DNA from: Nocardioides luteus
Lineage (GTDB): Bacteria; Actinomycetota; Actinomycetes; Propionibacteriales; Nocardioidaceae
DNA length: 48,651 nt
Assembly (NCBI RefSeq): GCF_000960475.2
Contig: NZ_JZDQ02000043.1
Coordinates: forward strand, 1 to 48,651
Direction of reading: 5' to 3'
Shown piece by piece: positions 23,695-32,124 of the stretch. Both the position numbers and the translations under genes were made by a program. Under the pieces are notes generated by a model. That model was not told the DNA's origin and made no database searches. It was given only the letters and a program-made list of their open reading frames with translations. Numbering within the stretch: position 1 is the stretch's first letter; every line of letters begins with the position of its first letter.

Positions 23695-24396
23695 GTGCCA
23701 GAACATCTGACCGCCACCCGCCGGGTCCTCGTCGTCGAGGACGAGCCGGTCATCAACCAGGCCGTCTCGGACCGCCTCGCGGCGGAGGGGTACGACGTCG
23801 TGCGGGCATGGGACGGGCCCGGCGCCGTCTCCAGCTTCGAGTCGACATCCCCGGACGTGGTGGTGCTCGACGTGATGCTGCCCGGCTACGACGGCCTGGA
23901 GGTGTGCCGCCGGATCCAGGCCGTACGTCCCGTGCCGGTGCTCATGCTCACCGCCCGGGTCGACGAGGCCGATGTGCTGGTCGGGCTCGGGGTCGGGGCC
24001 GACGACTACCTCACCAAGCCGTTCCGGGCCCGCGAGCTGGTGGCCCGGGTCAACGCGCTCCTGCGGCGGGTGGAGCGGGCGGCCGAGCTGGCCGCGTCGC
24101 CGCGGCGTACGGCCGAGATCGGGGGGCTGCGGATGGATCCGGCGGCTCGGCGAGTCTGGGTCGACGGGTCCGAGGTCCGGCTGACGCCGACCGAGTTCGA
24201 CCTGCTGGTCTGCCTCGCCGCCGACCCGGGCGCCGTGGTGACCCGCGAGCGGCTGCTCGCCGAGGTCTGGGGCTGGAACGACGCCTCCGGGACACGAACG
24301 GTCGACAGCCACGTGAAGGGGCTGCGCGCCAAGATCGGGTCCGCGCGGGTGCGCACGGTGCACGGCGTCGGCTATGCCCTGGAGGCCGGCGAATGA
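23695..24396 (+). CDS. OmpR-family response regulator
   Basis: A 233-residue response regulator. The receiver domain has the acidic pair E15/D16, phosphoacceptor D59 in VVVLDVMLPGYDG and the conserved Lys in YLTKPF; the C-terminal winged helix contains RLTPTEFDLLVCL and RTVDSHVKGLRAKIG. Start is GTG at 23695. Its TGA overlaps the ATG of the histidine kinase gene (ATGA), so the pair forms one two-component system. The stimulus is unknown; the fused DUF4173 membrane domain of the kinase is the only clue. Autoregulation is suggested by the direct repeats upstream. Confidence 0.94.
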   Translation: MPEHLTATRRVLVVEDEPVINQAVSDRLAAEGYDVVRAWDGPGAVSSFESTSPDVVVLDVMLPGYDGLEVCRRIQAVRPVPVLMLTARVDEADVLVGLGVGADDYLTKPFRARELVARVNALLRRVERAAELAASPRRTAEIGGLRMDPAARRVWVDGSEVRLTPTEFDLLVCLAADPGAVVTRERLLAEVWGWNDASGTRTVDSHVKGLRAKIGSARVRTVHGVGYALEAGE

Positions 24397-27050
24397 CGCC
24401 GCTGGAACGGGTCTCCTCGATCAAGGTCAAGCTCGGGCTCCTGGTCGCCGCGAGCGCTCTGGTCGCGGCCGTCGTCGCCTCGCTCGGGCGGGTCGCCGGG
24501 GTCTCGCCGTGGATCTCGATCCCCGTCACGATCGGGATCGCGCTCGCCGTCACCCAGCTGCTGGCGGCGGGTATGACCTCGCCGCTGCGCCAGATGACCT
24601 TGGCCGCACGGCGGATGGCACGGGGCGACTACTCGGTCTCGGTGCCCGTCGGCGGGGCGGACGAGGTCGGTCAGCTGGGCCGCGCGTTCAACACGATGGC
24701 CAGCGACCTCGGCGCGGTCGACCGCCAGCGCCGCGACCTCGTCGCCAACGTCTCCCACGAGCTGCGTACGCCGCTGGCTGCTCTCACCGTCGTGCTGGAG
24801 AACCTCGTGGACGGTGTCGGCTCCGACCCCGCCGCGCTCCAGACCGCGCTCGGCCAGGCCGAGCGGCTGAGCCGGCTCGTCGAGGACCTGCTCGACCTGG
24901 CGCGCGTCGATGCCGGCAAGGCGCCGTTGAGCACCGCCTCGGTCGAGCTCGGCCCGCTGCTGGAGGCCTGTGTCGCGGAGGTCCGGGCCAACGGGCGGCC
25001 GGTCTCCTACGAGATCGACGTGCCGGCCGCTCTCGTCGTCGACGCCGACGCCGATCGGCTCAGCCAGCTCGTCGTGAACCTGCTCGACAACGCCTCCCGG
25101 CACAGCCCGCGCGGCGGCGTGGTGACCGTGCGCGCCGGGCTCGACGAGCCCGACGGCTACCACCTCGAGGTGCTCGACTCCGGGCCCGGTGTCCCGGTCG
25201 CCGACCGGGGTCGCGTCTTCGAGCCCTTCGGCACGCTCAGTGCCTCCGCCGAAGGCGGTGGCACCGGGCTCGGGCTCGCCATCGCCCGGTGGGTCACCGA
25301 CCTGCACGGCGGCTCCATCGCCTTCCTCGACCCGCTTCCTGGTGCTGGTGCTGGTGCCGCTGGTGCCGCTGGTGCCGCTGGCGCCCGGGTGCGCGTCGAT
25401 CTTCCGCTGCGGCCACCCGCACGCACCGTTGCCAGTCATCTCACCCCCACCCACGAGGAGAGCCAGATGCCCACCACTCCCCCGGCGGCCGAACCCGCCG
25501 AACCCGCGAAACCGGCCGAGCCGACTCCCACGACCACCCCGGCCGACGCCAAAGCCGATGCCACCCCGTCGGTCCTCGACGACATCTTCGGCACCTACTG
25601 GCCCGACTCCGGTGTCGTGGGCCGGTTCGGACTCTTCATCGGCGCCGTGGTCGCCGGCCTGCTCGGTGGCCTCCTGATCCCCGACCGCAACGCCGGGCTC
25701 GGAACCGTCGTCGTCATGCTCGCCGCCGGCGGGGTCGTGATGGTGGCGGGCAGGGAGCGCCGCGGCTGGTTCCCGATCGTCTGCTACGTCCTGTTCGCGC
25801 TGCTCTCCTCGGTCGCGGTGTTTCGCGACGCCGAGTGGATCGTCGCGCTGTGCCTGCTCACCGCGGTCGCCGTGCTGCTGTGTGCCTCGACCCGGGCGAA
25901 GACACTGCTCGGCATCATGCTCACCGGGATCTCCTGGCCGCTGGCCGGGCTGCGCGGGATCCCGTGGCTGGGACGTACGCTCACCAGCGTCTCCGGCAAG
26001 GGTCACGGGGCCGCGGTCGCGCGCACCACGGCGCTCTCGCTGCTCGGCCTGGTGATCTTCGGGCTGCTGTTCACCACCGCCGATGCGGTGCTGGGCAGCT
26101 GGGTCGACCAGTTCGTGCCGGACGTACGCCCCGACACCTTCGCGGCTCGGATCTTCATGACCGTCTTCGTCTTCGGGGTGGTGCTGGCCGCGGCGTACCT
26201 GGCCGTGAACCCGCCGCGGATCGACCGCAACGAGCGTACGTCCCAGCCCGTCGCCAACCGCTACGAATGGCTGGCGCCGGTCGGTGTCGTCGTGGGCGTC
26301 TTCGCCGCGTTCCTGGTCGCGCAGGCGACCGCGGTCTTCGGCGGCGAGGACTATCTGCGGAAGACGACGGGGCTGACCTACGCCGAGTACGTCCACCAGG
26401 GGTTCGGGCAGCTCACCGTCGCGACCGCCCTGACCCTGCTGGTGATCTGGGCGGCGGCGCGGAAGGCGCCGGTGGAGACCGCCGCCGACCGGCTGTGGCT
26501 GCGGGTCGCGCTCGGGCTGCTGGCCGCCGAGGCCCTGGTCGTCGTCGGGTCGGCCCTGTATCGGATGCACCTCTATCAGGAGGCGTACGGCTTCACGCAG
26601 CTCCGGATGCTCGTCGACGTCTTCGAGGCCTGGCTGGGGCTGCTGGTCATCGCCGGGCTGGTCGCCGCGGTGACCGGCACCGCGATCGGCGGCGGGCTCT
26701 GGCTCGGCCGGTTCGCGCTGGTCAGCGGGGCGGTCGCCCTGCTCGGGATCGCCGCGATCAACCCCGACGCGTGGATCGCCGAGCACAACGTCACCCGCTA
26801 TAACGAGACCGGGAAGATCGACACCCAGTTCCTCCGCGGGCTCTCCGACGACGCCGTGCCGGCGCTGGAGAAGCTCCCCGAGGATCTGCAGCGCTGTGTG
26901 CTCGGGCCCAACGATCGCGACGGCGACTGGCTCGAGTGGAACCTCGGCCGGCACCGCGCCGACGGCCTGACCCCTGGCTACAACCCGCCGATCGGCTCCG
27001 AGGCCGACCCGGCCGCGGTGTGCCCCGACGAGCCTCGCTACATAGACTGA
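24393..27050 (+). CDS. Sensor histidine kinase fused to DUF4173 membrane protein
   Basis: An 885-residue open frame. Residues 1-358 form a complete HAMP kinase: two membrane helices with a very short outer loop, HAMP (about 65-110), phosphoacceptor H122 in ANVSHELRTPL, N box NLLDNASRHS, and G boxes DSGPGVP and GTGLGLAIARW. A Gly/Ala repeat and an acidic Pro-rich linker follow. Residues from about 359 to 885 form a polytopic membrane domain with roughly a dozen helices, DUF4173-like by resemblance. No stop codon separates the halves, yet GAGGAG and an ATG at 25467 mark a perfect internal start. In related genomes I would expect two genes. Both a fusion and a separate DUF4173 product may be made. 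Confidence 0.82.
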   Translation: MTPLERVSSIKVKLGLLVAASALVAAVVASLGRVAGVSPWISIPVTIGIALAVTQLLAAGMTSPLRQMTLAARRMARGDYSVSVPVGGADEVGQLGRAFNTMASDLGAVDRQRRDLVANVSHELRTPLAALTVVLENLVDGVGSDPAALQTALGQAERLSRLVEDLLDLARVDAGKAPLSTASVELGPLLEACVAEVRANGRPVSYEIDVPAALVVDADADRLSQLVVNLLDNASRHSPRGGVVTVRAGLDEPDGYHLEVLDSGPGVPVADRGRVFEPFGTLSASAEGGGTGLGLAIARWVTDLHGGSIAFLDPLPGAGAGAAGAAGAAGARVRVDLPLRPPARTVASHLTPTHEESQMPTTPPAAEPAEPAKPAEPTPTTTPADAKADATPSVLDDIFGTYWPDSGVVGRFGLFIGAVVAGLLGGLLIPDRNAGLGTVVVMLAAGGVVMVAGRERRGWFPIVCYVLFALLSSVAVFRDAEWIVALCLLTAVAVLLCASTRAKTLLGIMLTGISWPLAGLRGIPWLGRTLTSVSGKGHGAAVARTTALSLLGLVIFGLLFTTADAVLGSWVDQFVPDVRPDTFAARIFMTVFVFGVVLAAAYLAVNPPRIDRNERTSQPVANRYEWLAPVGVVVGVFAAFLVAQATAVFGGEDYLRKTTGLTYAEYVHQGFGQLTVATALTLLVIWAAARKAPVETAADRLWLRVALGLLAAEALVVVGSALYRMHLYQEAYGFTQLRMLVDVFEAWLGLLVIAGLVAAVTGTAIGGGLWLGRFALVSGAVALLGIAAINPDAWIAEHNVTRYNETGKIDTQFLRGLSDDAVPALEKLPEDLQRCVLGPNDRDGDWLEWNLGRHRADGLTPGYNPPIGSEADPAAVCPDEPRYID
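25339..25385 (+). repeat. In-frame CTGGTG/GCTGGTGCC microsatellite in the kinase gene
   Basis: About five imperfect copies of a 6- to 9-base unit (core GCTGGTGCC) encode a Gly/Ala stretch at the C-terminal end of the kinase ATPase domain. Units are multiples of three, so copy-number changes would keep the frame and alter linker length. Single-base slippage, by contrast, would break the fusion. Confidence 0.75.
25455..25469 (+). promoter_or_regulatory. Internal ribosome binding site and ATG of the DUF4173 half
   Basis: GAGGAGAG lies 5-7 bases before the ATG at 25467, which begins MPTTPPAAEPAEP. This is a better initiation region than that of most genes in the window and would give a free 527-residue membrane protein ending at 27050. 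Confidence 0.7.
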
Positions 27051-27054
27051 CGTC

Positions 27055-27429
27055 ATGAGCCAGAAGCCAGAGATCGACTTCGTCGACCCCACCCCTCCGA
27101 CCGACCTCGTCATCAAGGACATCACCATCGGCGACGGCGAGGAGGCCACCGAGCGTGACCGCGTCTCGGTGCACTACGTCGGTGTCGCGCTGTCCACCGG
27201 CGAGGAGTTCGACGCGTCCTACAACCGCGGCGAGCCGCTCGACTTCCGGGTCGGCATCGGCCAGGTCATCCAGGGCTGGGACCAGGGCATCCTCGGCATG
27301 AAGGTCGGCGGCCGCCGTCAGCTCGTCATCCCGCCCCACCTCGCCTACGGCGACCGTGGCGCCGGCGGCGCGATCAAGCCCGGCGAGACCCTGATCTTCG
27401 TCTGCGACCTGGTCAAGGTCGAGAAGTAA
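27055..27429 (+). CDS. FKBP-type peptidyl-prolyl cis-trans isomerase
   Basis: A 124-residue cytosolic FKBP. The active-site pattern is complete: VSVHYVG near the start, FDASYNRGEPLDFRVG, VIQGWDQGILGMKVGGRRQLVIPPHLAYG and the closing LIFVCDLVKV. It speeds cis-trans isomerisation of prolyl bonds and may assist protein folding. It begins four bases after the end of the kinase-DUF4173 gene, so it may share that transcript. A perfect 15-bp hairpin follows. Confidence 0.95.
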   Translation: MSQKPEIDFVDPTPPTDLVIKDITIGDGEEATERDRVSVHYVGVALSTGEEFDASYNRGEPLDFRVGIGQVIQGWDQGILGMKVGGRRQLVIPPHLAYGDRGAGGAIKPGETLIFVCDLVKVEK

Positions 27430-27443
27430 GCAGCTCCTACGCA

Positions 27444-27477
27444 GCGAGGCGGTGACCCATCCGGGTCACCGCCTCGC
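27444..27477. terminator. Bidirectional terminator with perfect 15-bp stem
   Basis: Arms 27444-27458 and 27463-27477 are exact reverse complements around ATCC. It lies between the converging FKBP and S4-domain genes and can end both transcripts. Confidence 0.88.
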
Positions 27478-27494
27478 GCTCGTTCCGGCCGGAG

Positions 27495-27737
27495 TCACCA
27501 GGGGACGTCGAAGTCGGCGTCGTCGGAGACGCGGGCCGCCTGGCCGGCGTACTCGACGACGTCGCCGACCCGGAGCTGCCGCCCGCGGCGGAGCTCGACC
27601 TCACCGTTGACCTTCACCTCGCCGGCCGTGATCGCCGGGCGCGCCTCGGAGCCGGTCTCGACCAGATTGGCCAGCTTCAGGAACTGACCGAGGCGGATGA
27701 CCTCGTCGGTGATGGGTACGTCGAAGGGCTCGCTCAC
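27495..27737 (-). CDS. S4-domain RNA-binding protein
   Basis: An 80-residue protein consisting of one S4 domain: IRLGQFLKLANLVETGSEARPAITAGEVKVNGEVELRRGRQLRVGDVVEY. It resembles the YaaA/YbcJ group of small stand-alone S4 proteins that bind structured RNA. GTG at 27737 was chosen since GGAGGA lies about nine bases upstream; another in-frame GTG six codons earlier overlaps that site. Upstream lies a repeat-bearing gap of 122 bases after the DUF445 gene. The RNA target is unknown. Confidence 0.88.
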   Translation of the reverse strand: MSEPFDVPITDEVIRLGQFLKLANLVETGSEARPAITAGEVKVNGEVELRRGRQLRVGDVVEYAGQAARVSDDADFDVPW

Positions 27738-27758
27738 CCCCTCATCCTCCCCCACCCC

Positions 27759-27850
27759 GCCGAGGCGTCACAAACGACGGCCGAAGCGGCACCAGATGAC
27801 ATCTGGGGCGACGTACGTGACTTCTCGGCCGACCGCGGTGACGCCTCGGC
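27759..27850. repeat. Inverted-repeat element with GAGGCGTCAC core
   Basis: Twelve-base perfect arms (27759-27770 GCCGAGGCGTCA; 27839-27850 its reverse complement) enclose a 68-base centre. The centre holds a 15-base palindrome at 27792-27806 (CCAGATG-A-CATCTGG) and a TCGGCCGA. The 10-mer GAGGCGTCAC also forms the start of each unit of the tandem repeat at the right edge. It looks like a dispersed intergenic element; it lies between the DUF445 and S4 genes. Confidence 0.5.
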
Positions 27851-27859
27851 TGGGGCCGG

Positions 27860-29137
27860 TCAGGCGACGAGGACGGTGATGGTGTGGATGATGACGCCGA
27901 CGAGGCCACCGACGATGGTGCCGTTGATACGGATGAACTGCAGGTCACGGCCGACGAAGAGCTCGATGCGGCGGGCGGCCTGCTTGCCGTCCCAGCGCTG
28001 GATGGTGTGGGTGATGACGGTGGTGGCCTCGCGGCCGTAGCGCTTGACGACGTAGACGGCCACGTCGGAGGCGAGGGCGTCGTAGCGGCGCTGGAGGGTC
28101 TCGTCGAGGACGACCTTCTGGGCGTAGCGGACGACCTCGTCCAGGGCGCGGCGGCGGACGACGCCGTCAGGGTCGCGCAGGGAGGTGGTGAGCGCGCGGC
28201 GCAGCGCGTCCCAGATGGAGATGGCGGTGTTGATCACGCCGGGGTGGTCGAGCACGCGCTCCTTGAGCCGCTCGGCGCGCTCCATGGTGGCCTCGTCGTG
28301 CTGCAGGTTGTCGGCGAGGTCGGCGAGCATGGTGTCGATCGCCTTGCGGGCGCGGTGCTCGGGGTCGTCACGGATGTCGGCGATCCAGCGGACCAGCTCG
28401 ACGTGGATGCGGGCGGTCACCGGCTCGCGCAGCACCTGCGGTGTCCACCACGGCGCCCGCTCCCCGAGCACCTCGGTGACGATCTCCTCGTTCTCCTCGA
28501 GCCAGCCGTGCAGCTCGACCAGGGCCAGGTCGACCAGGCCGTGGTGTACGCCGTCGTCCAGCGCCGCCTGCAGGGTGCCGCCGATGAGCGGTGCGATCTG
28601 CTCCTCGCGCAGGCGGGGTACGAACCCGTCCTGAATGATCTCGACGATGTGCCGGTTGTTGATCCGGGAGAGCCCGTCGGCGACCACGGTGGAGACCTCG
28701 TCGACGACGCGCTTGGCGTTGGGCTCCTCGGAGAGCCACAGCGCGAGCCGCAGCGAGGGCATCGCGACGCCGAGCCGCTCGCGGATGGTCTCCTCCTGCA
28801 GGAAGTTGTCCTGGACGAACTCCTCCAGGCTGGCGCCGAGCTCGTCCTTCCGCTTCGGGATCAGCGCCGTGTGCGGCACCGGCAGCCCCAACGGGTGACG
28901 GAACAGCGCGGTGACCGCGAACCAGTCGGCCATCGCACCGACCATCGACGCCTCGGCACCGGCGTTCACGAACCCCCAGAACCCGTCCATCCGCAGGGTC
29001 AGCAGATAGACGATCGCGGCCACGACCAGCAGCCCGGTGGCGACGATGCGCATGCGGCGCAGTGCCTGGCGACGTACGACATCGGCCTCGGTCTCGACCA
29101 TCAGACCGCCGATCCCGGCGCCCCCAGGAGAACTCAT
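27860..29137 (-). CDS. DUF445 membrane-anchored protein
   Basis: A 425-residue DUF445 protein (YheB/YjiN-like), found on bacterial membranes; function unknown. A membrane helix near residues 30-50 is followed by the family signature GAEASMVGAMADWFAVTALFRHPLGLPVPHTALIP; a long helical middle and a C-terminal hydrophobic segment (TIVGGLVGVIIHTITVLVA) complete it. ATG at 29137 has GGAG six bases upstream and is preferred over an ATG three codons earlier that lies beside that site. It is divergent from a small gene of unknown function across 201 bases. Confidence 0.88.
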   Translation of the reverse strand: MSSPGGAGIGGLMVETEADVVRRQALRRMRIVATGLLVVAAIVYLLTLRMDGFWGFVNAGAEASMVGAMADWFAVTALFRHPLGLPVPHTALIPKRKDELGASLEEFVQDNFLQEETIRERLGVAMPSLRLALWLSEEPNAKRVVDEVSTVVADGLSRINNRHIVEIIQDGFVPRLREEQIAPLIGGTLQAALDDGVHHGLVDLALVELHGWLEENEEIVTEVLGERAPWWTPQVLREPVTARIHVELVRWIADIRDDPEHRARKAIDTMLADLADNLQHDEATMERAERLKERVLDHPGVINTAISIWDALRRALTTSLRDPDGVVRRRALDEVVRYAQKVVLDETLQRRYDALASDVAVYVVKRYGREATTVITHTIQRWDGKQAARRIELFVGRDLQFIRINGTIVGGLVGVIIHTITVLVA

Positions 29138-29338
29138 GGGCTCCATTGTGCCGGGTCGTCCCACGCGACGCCCGGCAACACCGGGCGGCAACACCAGATC
29201 CCGAGTTTCTATAGGTTACTCACGGGTCGGCCCACAGGTGGGTTACAAAGCACCCAAGGGCGTCACCGATCCCTTCCCCTGCTCGTTGGAGTGGGCGAGA
29301 GTGCCTCGGGGGAGGCACACGTCCCACCGAGGAGATAC

Positions 29339-29698
29339 ATGTCGTCGCACAACGCGGACGGTGTGGGGTCGCATCTGTTCGACTCGTCGAGGAGCGCTAT
29401 GTCGTTGACCACCGCCGCCAAGGTGGAGGTTCTCAGCGTCCTCGTCCGCGCCGGCCGGGAGGCCCGCGCCCCACTCACCCCGCACGACTGCAACACCGTG
29501 GTCGAGACCAGCGCCCATCTCGCCGAGATCGCGCCCACCCTCACCGAGGGCACACCCGGCGAGCGCGCCCGCGCGACCCGCTCCGCGATGGAGCTGTTCC
29601 TCTCCGTCGACTGCCCGCAGCTCGCGCCCGAGCTCCGCGAGGAGCTCGCCCGGGCGGTCGAGCACGTGGTCGTACGTCATCCGGCGACCGCCGCCTAG
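29339..29698 (+). CDS. Small protein of unknown function
   Basis: A 119-residue soluble, largely helical protein. I recognise no domain. The middle (TTAAKVEVLSVLVRAGREARAPLTPHDCNTVVETSAHL) and the acidic end look well formed and codon use matches the neighbourhood, so it is probably real. Two starts are possible: ATG 29339 with GGAG 5 bases ahead, and ATG 29399 (99 residues) with GGAG 5 bases ahead; I list the longer. It precedes a pair of hairpins and the pyrimidine-degradation genes. No link between them is visible beyond position. Confidence 0.55.
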   Translation: MSSHNADGVGSHLFDSSRSAMSLTTAAKVEVLSVLVRAGREARAPLTPHDCNTVVETSAHLAEIAPTLTEGTPGERARATRSAMELFLSVDCPQLAPELREELARAVEHVVVRHPATAA

Positions 29699-29719
29699 AG
29701 CAACAGACTTTCAAGCACC

Positions 29720-29770
29720 GCCTCCGTCGAGGCAAAAATGCCGTCGTGGCCCCACGGGCCGCGGCGGCAT
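29720..29770 (+). terminator. Two tandem hairpins ahead of the pyrimidine-degradation operon
   Basis: Hairpin 1 (GCCTC-CGTC-GAGGC, 29720-29733) is followed by AAAAA. Hairpin 2 (29738-29770) has a 15-bp stem with two G-T pairs and a 3-base loop, followed by GTTTCT. Only 12 bases separate hairpin 2 from the GAGGGAGG of the next gene. It may simply terminate the preceding gene, or act as an attenuator in the leader of the operon. Confidence 0.6.
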
Positions 29771-29797
29771 GTTTCTATTGACGAGGGAGGTAGTTGG

Positions 29798-30646
29798 ATG
29801 ACCATCGTCAGAGCCGCAATCAGCCAGACCACCTGGACCGGGGACAAGGCCTCCATGCTGAACAAGCACGAGGGCTTCGCGCGTGACGCCGCCGCGCAGG
29901 GCGCCCAGGTGATGTGCTTCCAGGAGCTCTTCTACGGGCCCTACTTCGGGATCACCCAGGACAAGAAGTACTACCGCTACGCCGAGCCGACCGATGGCCC
30001 GATCGTGCAGCGCTTCGCGAGCCTGGCCAAGGAGCTGGGCATGGTGATGGTGCTGCCGATCTACGAGGAGGCCGACACCGGGATCTACTACAACACCGCC
30101 GTGCTGGTCGACGCCGACGGCACGATCCTCGGCAAGTACCGCAAGAACCATCTGCCCCACGTGGAGAAGTTCTGGGAGAAGTTCTACTTCCGCCCCGGCA
30201 ACCTCGGCTACCCGGTCTTCGAGTCCGCGGTCGGGAAGGTCGGGATGTACATCTGCTACGACCGCCATTTCCCCGAGGGCTGGCGCGAGCTCGGCCTCAA
30301 CGGGGCCCACATGGTCTTCAACCCCAACGCCACCAAGCCCGGGCTCTCCAACCGGCTCTGGGAGATCGAGCAGCCCGCCGCCGCGGTCGCCAACGGCTAC
30401 TTCGTGCTGGCCCCCAACCGGGTCGGCCTCGAGGACAACGAGTACGGCGCCGAGGCGGTCAACTTCTACGGGATGTCGCAGATCGTCGACCCCCGCGGCA
30501 ACTACGTCGGCGAGCTCGGCTCGGGCGAGAAGGAGGAGCTGCTCGTACGCGACCTGGACATGAACATGGTCCAGGAGATGCGCGACGACTGGCAGTTCTA
30601 CCGCGACCGGCGGCCCGATTCGTACACCGCCATCCCCCGGCCCTGA
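29798..30646 (+). CDS. Beta-ureidopropionase (nitrilase superfamily)
   Basis: A 282-residue carbon-nitrogen hydrolase. The Glu-Lys-Cys triad is in CFQELFYGPYFG, GKYRKNHLPHVEKFWEKFYFRPG and GMYICYDRHFPEGWREL. Length and neighbours fit N-carbamoyl-beta-alanine amidohydrolase: it converts N-carbamoyl-beta-alanine to beta-alanine, CO2 and ammonia, the third step of reductive uracil degradation. N-carbamoylputrescine amidase is a close relative, but the dihydropyrimidinase gene 10 bases downstream favours the pyrimidine role. GAGGGAGG precedes the ATG at 29798. This is the first gene of the cluster. Confidence 0.9.
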   Translation: MTIVRAAISQTTWTGDKASMLNKHEGFARDAAAQGAQVMCFQELFYGPYFGITQDKKYYRYAEPTDGPIVQRFASLAKELGMVMVLPIYEEADTGIYYNTAVLVDADGTILGKYRKNHLPHVEKFWEKFYFRPGNLGYPVFESAVGKVGMYICYDRHFPEGWRELGLNGAHMVFNPNATKPGLSNRLWEIEQPAAAVANGYFVLAPNRVGLEDNEYGAEAVNFYGMSQIVDPRGNYVGELGSGEKEELLVRDLDMNMVQEMRDDWQFYRDRRPDSYTAIPRP

Positions 30647-30656
30647 GGAGGCCCGC

Positions 30657-32120
30657 ATGACCACCACGCTCATCACGGGCGGCACGGTCGTCTCCGCGAC
30701 CGGGCGCACCGAGGCCGACGTGCTCGTCGACGGCGAAAGGATCGTCGCGCTGTGCTCACCCAGCGCCTCCGGCGCTGACACCCGCGAGAAGACGTACGCC
30801 GGGATCGGCACCATCGACGCCGACGTCACGATCGACGCGACCGGGAAGTACGTCATCCCCGGTGGCGTCGACGCCCACACCCACATGCAGCTGCCGTTCG
30901 GTGGCACCAACGCCTCCGACACCTTCGAGACCGGCACCCGAGCCGCGGCCTGGGGCGGCACCACGACGATCATCGACTTCGCGGTGCAGCGCTACGGCGA
31001 ACGCGTACAGGACGGGCTGGCGCACTGGCACGAGCTGGCCGCCGGCAACTGCGCGATCGACTACGGGTTCCACCAGATCATCGGCGGGGTCGACGACGAC
31101 GCGCTCAAGGCGATGGACACCCTCGTCGACGAGGGGATCACCTCCTACAAGCTGTTCATGGCCTACCCGGGCGTCTTCTACTCCGACGACGCCCAGGTGC
31201 TACGCGCGATGCAGAAGGCGACCGACCACGGGCTGCTGACCATGATGCACGCCGAGAACGGGCCGGCGATCGACGTGCTCGCCGCGCAGCTCGCGGAGTC
31301 CGGGAAGACGAGCCCCTACTACCACGGCATCGCGCGTGCCTGGCAGATGGAGGAGGAGGCCACCCACCGGGCGATCATGCTCGCCGACGTGACCGGGGCA
31401 CCGCTCTACGTGGTGCACGTCAGCGCCAAGCAGGCCGTCGAGCAGCTCGCCGGTGCCCGGGACCGCGGCAAGAACGTGTTCGGCGAGACCTGCCCGCAGT
31501 ATCTCTACCTCTCCCTCGAGGAGCAGCTCGGCGCCTCTTCCGAGGAGTGGGGCGACTTCGAGGGCGCCAAGTGGGTCTGCTCCACACCGCTGCGCTCGCG
31601 CGCGGAGGGCCACCAGGACGCGATGTGGCAGGCGCTGCGCACCAACGACCTGCAGATGGTCTCCACCGACCACTGCCCCTTCTGCATGAAGGAGCAGAAG
31701 GAGCTCGGCAAGGACGACTTCCGGGCCATCCCCAACGGCATCGGGTCGATCGAGCACCGCGTCGACCTGCTCTACCAGGGCGTGGTGACCGGGCAGATCA
31801 CCCTGGAGCGGTGGGTCGAGCTGATCGCGACCACACCGGCGCGGATGTTCGGGCTCTACGGCCGCAAGGGCGTCATCGCGCCGGGGGCCGACGCCGACAT
31901 CGTCGTCTACGACCCGGCCGGCCACACCTCCATCGGCGTCGGGGAGGGCAGGACCCATCACATGAACATGGACCACTCCGCCTGGGAGGGCTACGAGATC
32001 GACGGGCACGTCGACGTAGTCCTGTCCCGTGGGTCCGTCGTCGTCGCCGACGGCGAGTTCCAGGGCACCAAGGGCCACGGCAGCTACCTCAAGCGCGACC
32101 TCTCCCAGTACCTGGTCTGA
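30657..32120 (+). CDS. Dihydropyrimidinase / hydantoinase
   Basis: A 487-residue cyclic amidohydrolase. The metal-binding HxH is in GGVDAHTHMQLPFGG, the carboxylated Lys is probably that of TSYKLFMAYPG, and further ligands are His in LYVVHVSA and Asp/His in STDHCPF. It opens dihydrouracil to N-carbamoyl-beta-alanine, feeding the beta-ureidopropionase encoded just upstream. A ribosome binding site GAGGAG overlaps the preceding stop region, and the oxidoreductase gene starts four bases after this gene's stop. Hydantoin hydrolysis is the common alternative activity of the family; the cluster favours pyrimidines. Confidence 0.94.
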   Translation: MTTTLITGGTVVSATGRTEADVLVDGERIVALCSPSASGADTREKTYAGIGTIDADVTIDATGKYVIPGGVDAHTHMQLPFGGTNASDTFETGTRAAAWGGTTTIIDFAVQRYGERVQDGLAHWHELAAGNCAIDYGFHQIIGGVDDDALKAMDTLVDEGITSYKLFMAYPGVFYSDDAQVLRAMQKATDHGLLTMMHAENGPAIDVLAAQLAESGKTSPYYHGIARAWQMEEEATHRAIMLADVTGAPLYVVHVSAKQAVEQLAGARDRGKNVFGETCPQYLYLSLEEQLGASSEEWGDFEGAKWVCSTPLRSRAEGHQDAMWQALRTNDLQMVSTDHCPFCMKEQKELGKDDFRAIPNGIGSIEHRVDLLYQGVVTGQITLERWVELIATTPARMFGLYGRKGVIAPGADADIVVYDPAGHTSIGVGEGRTHHMNMDHSAWEGYEIDGHVDVVLSRGSVVVADGEFQGTKGHGSYLKRDLSQYLV

Positions 32121-32124
32121 CGTC

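Noticed and set aside
24372..27149. 925-codon minus-strand frame opposite the kinase-DUF4173 gene
   Set aside because: It is an antisense shadow with highly biased composition and no motif; the plus-strand gene has full kinase boxes.
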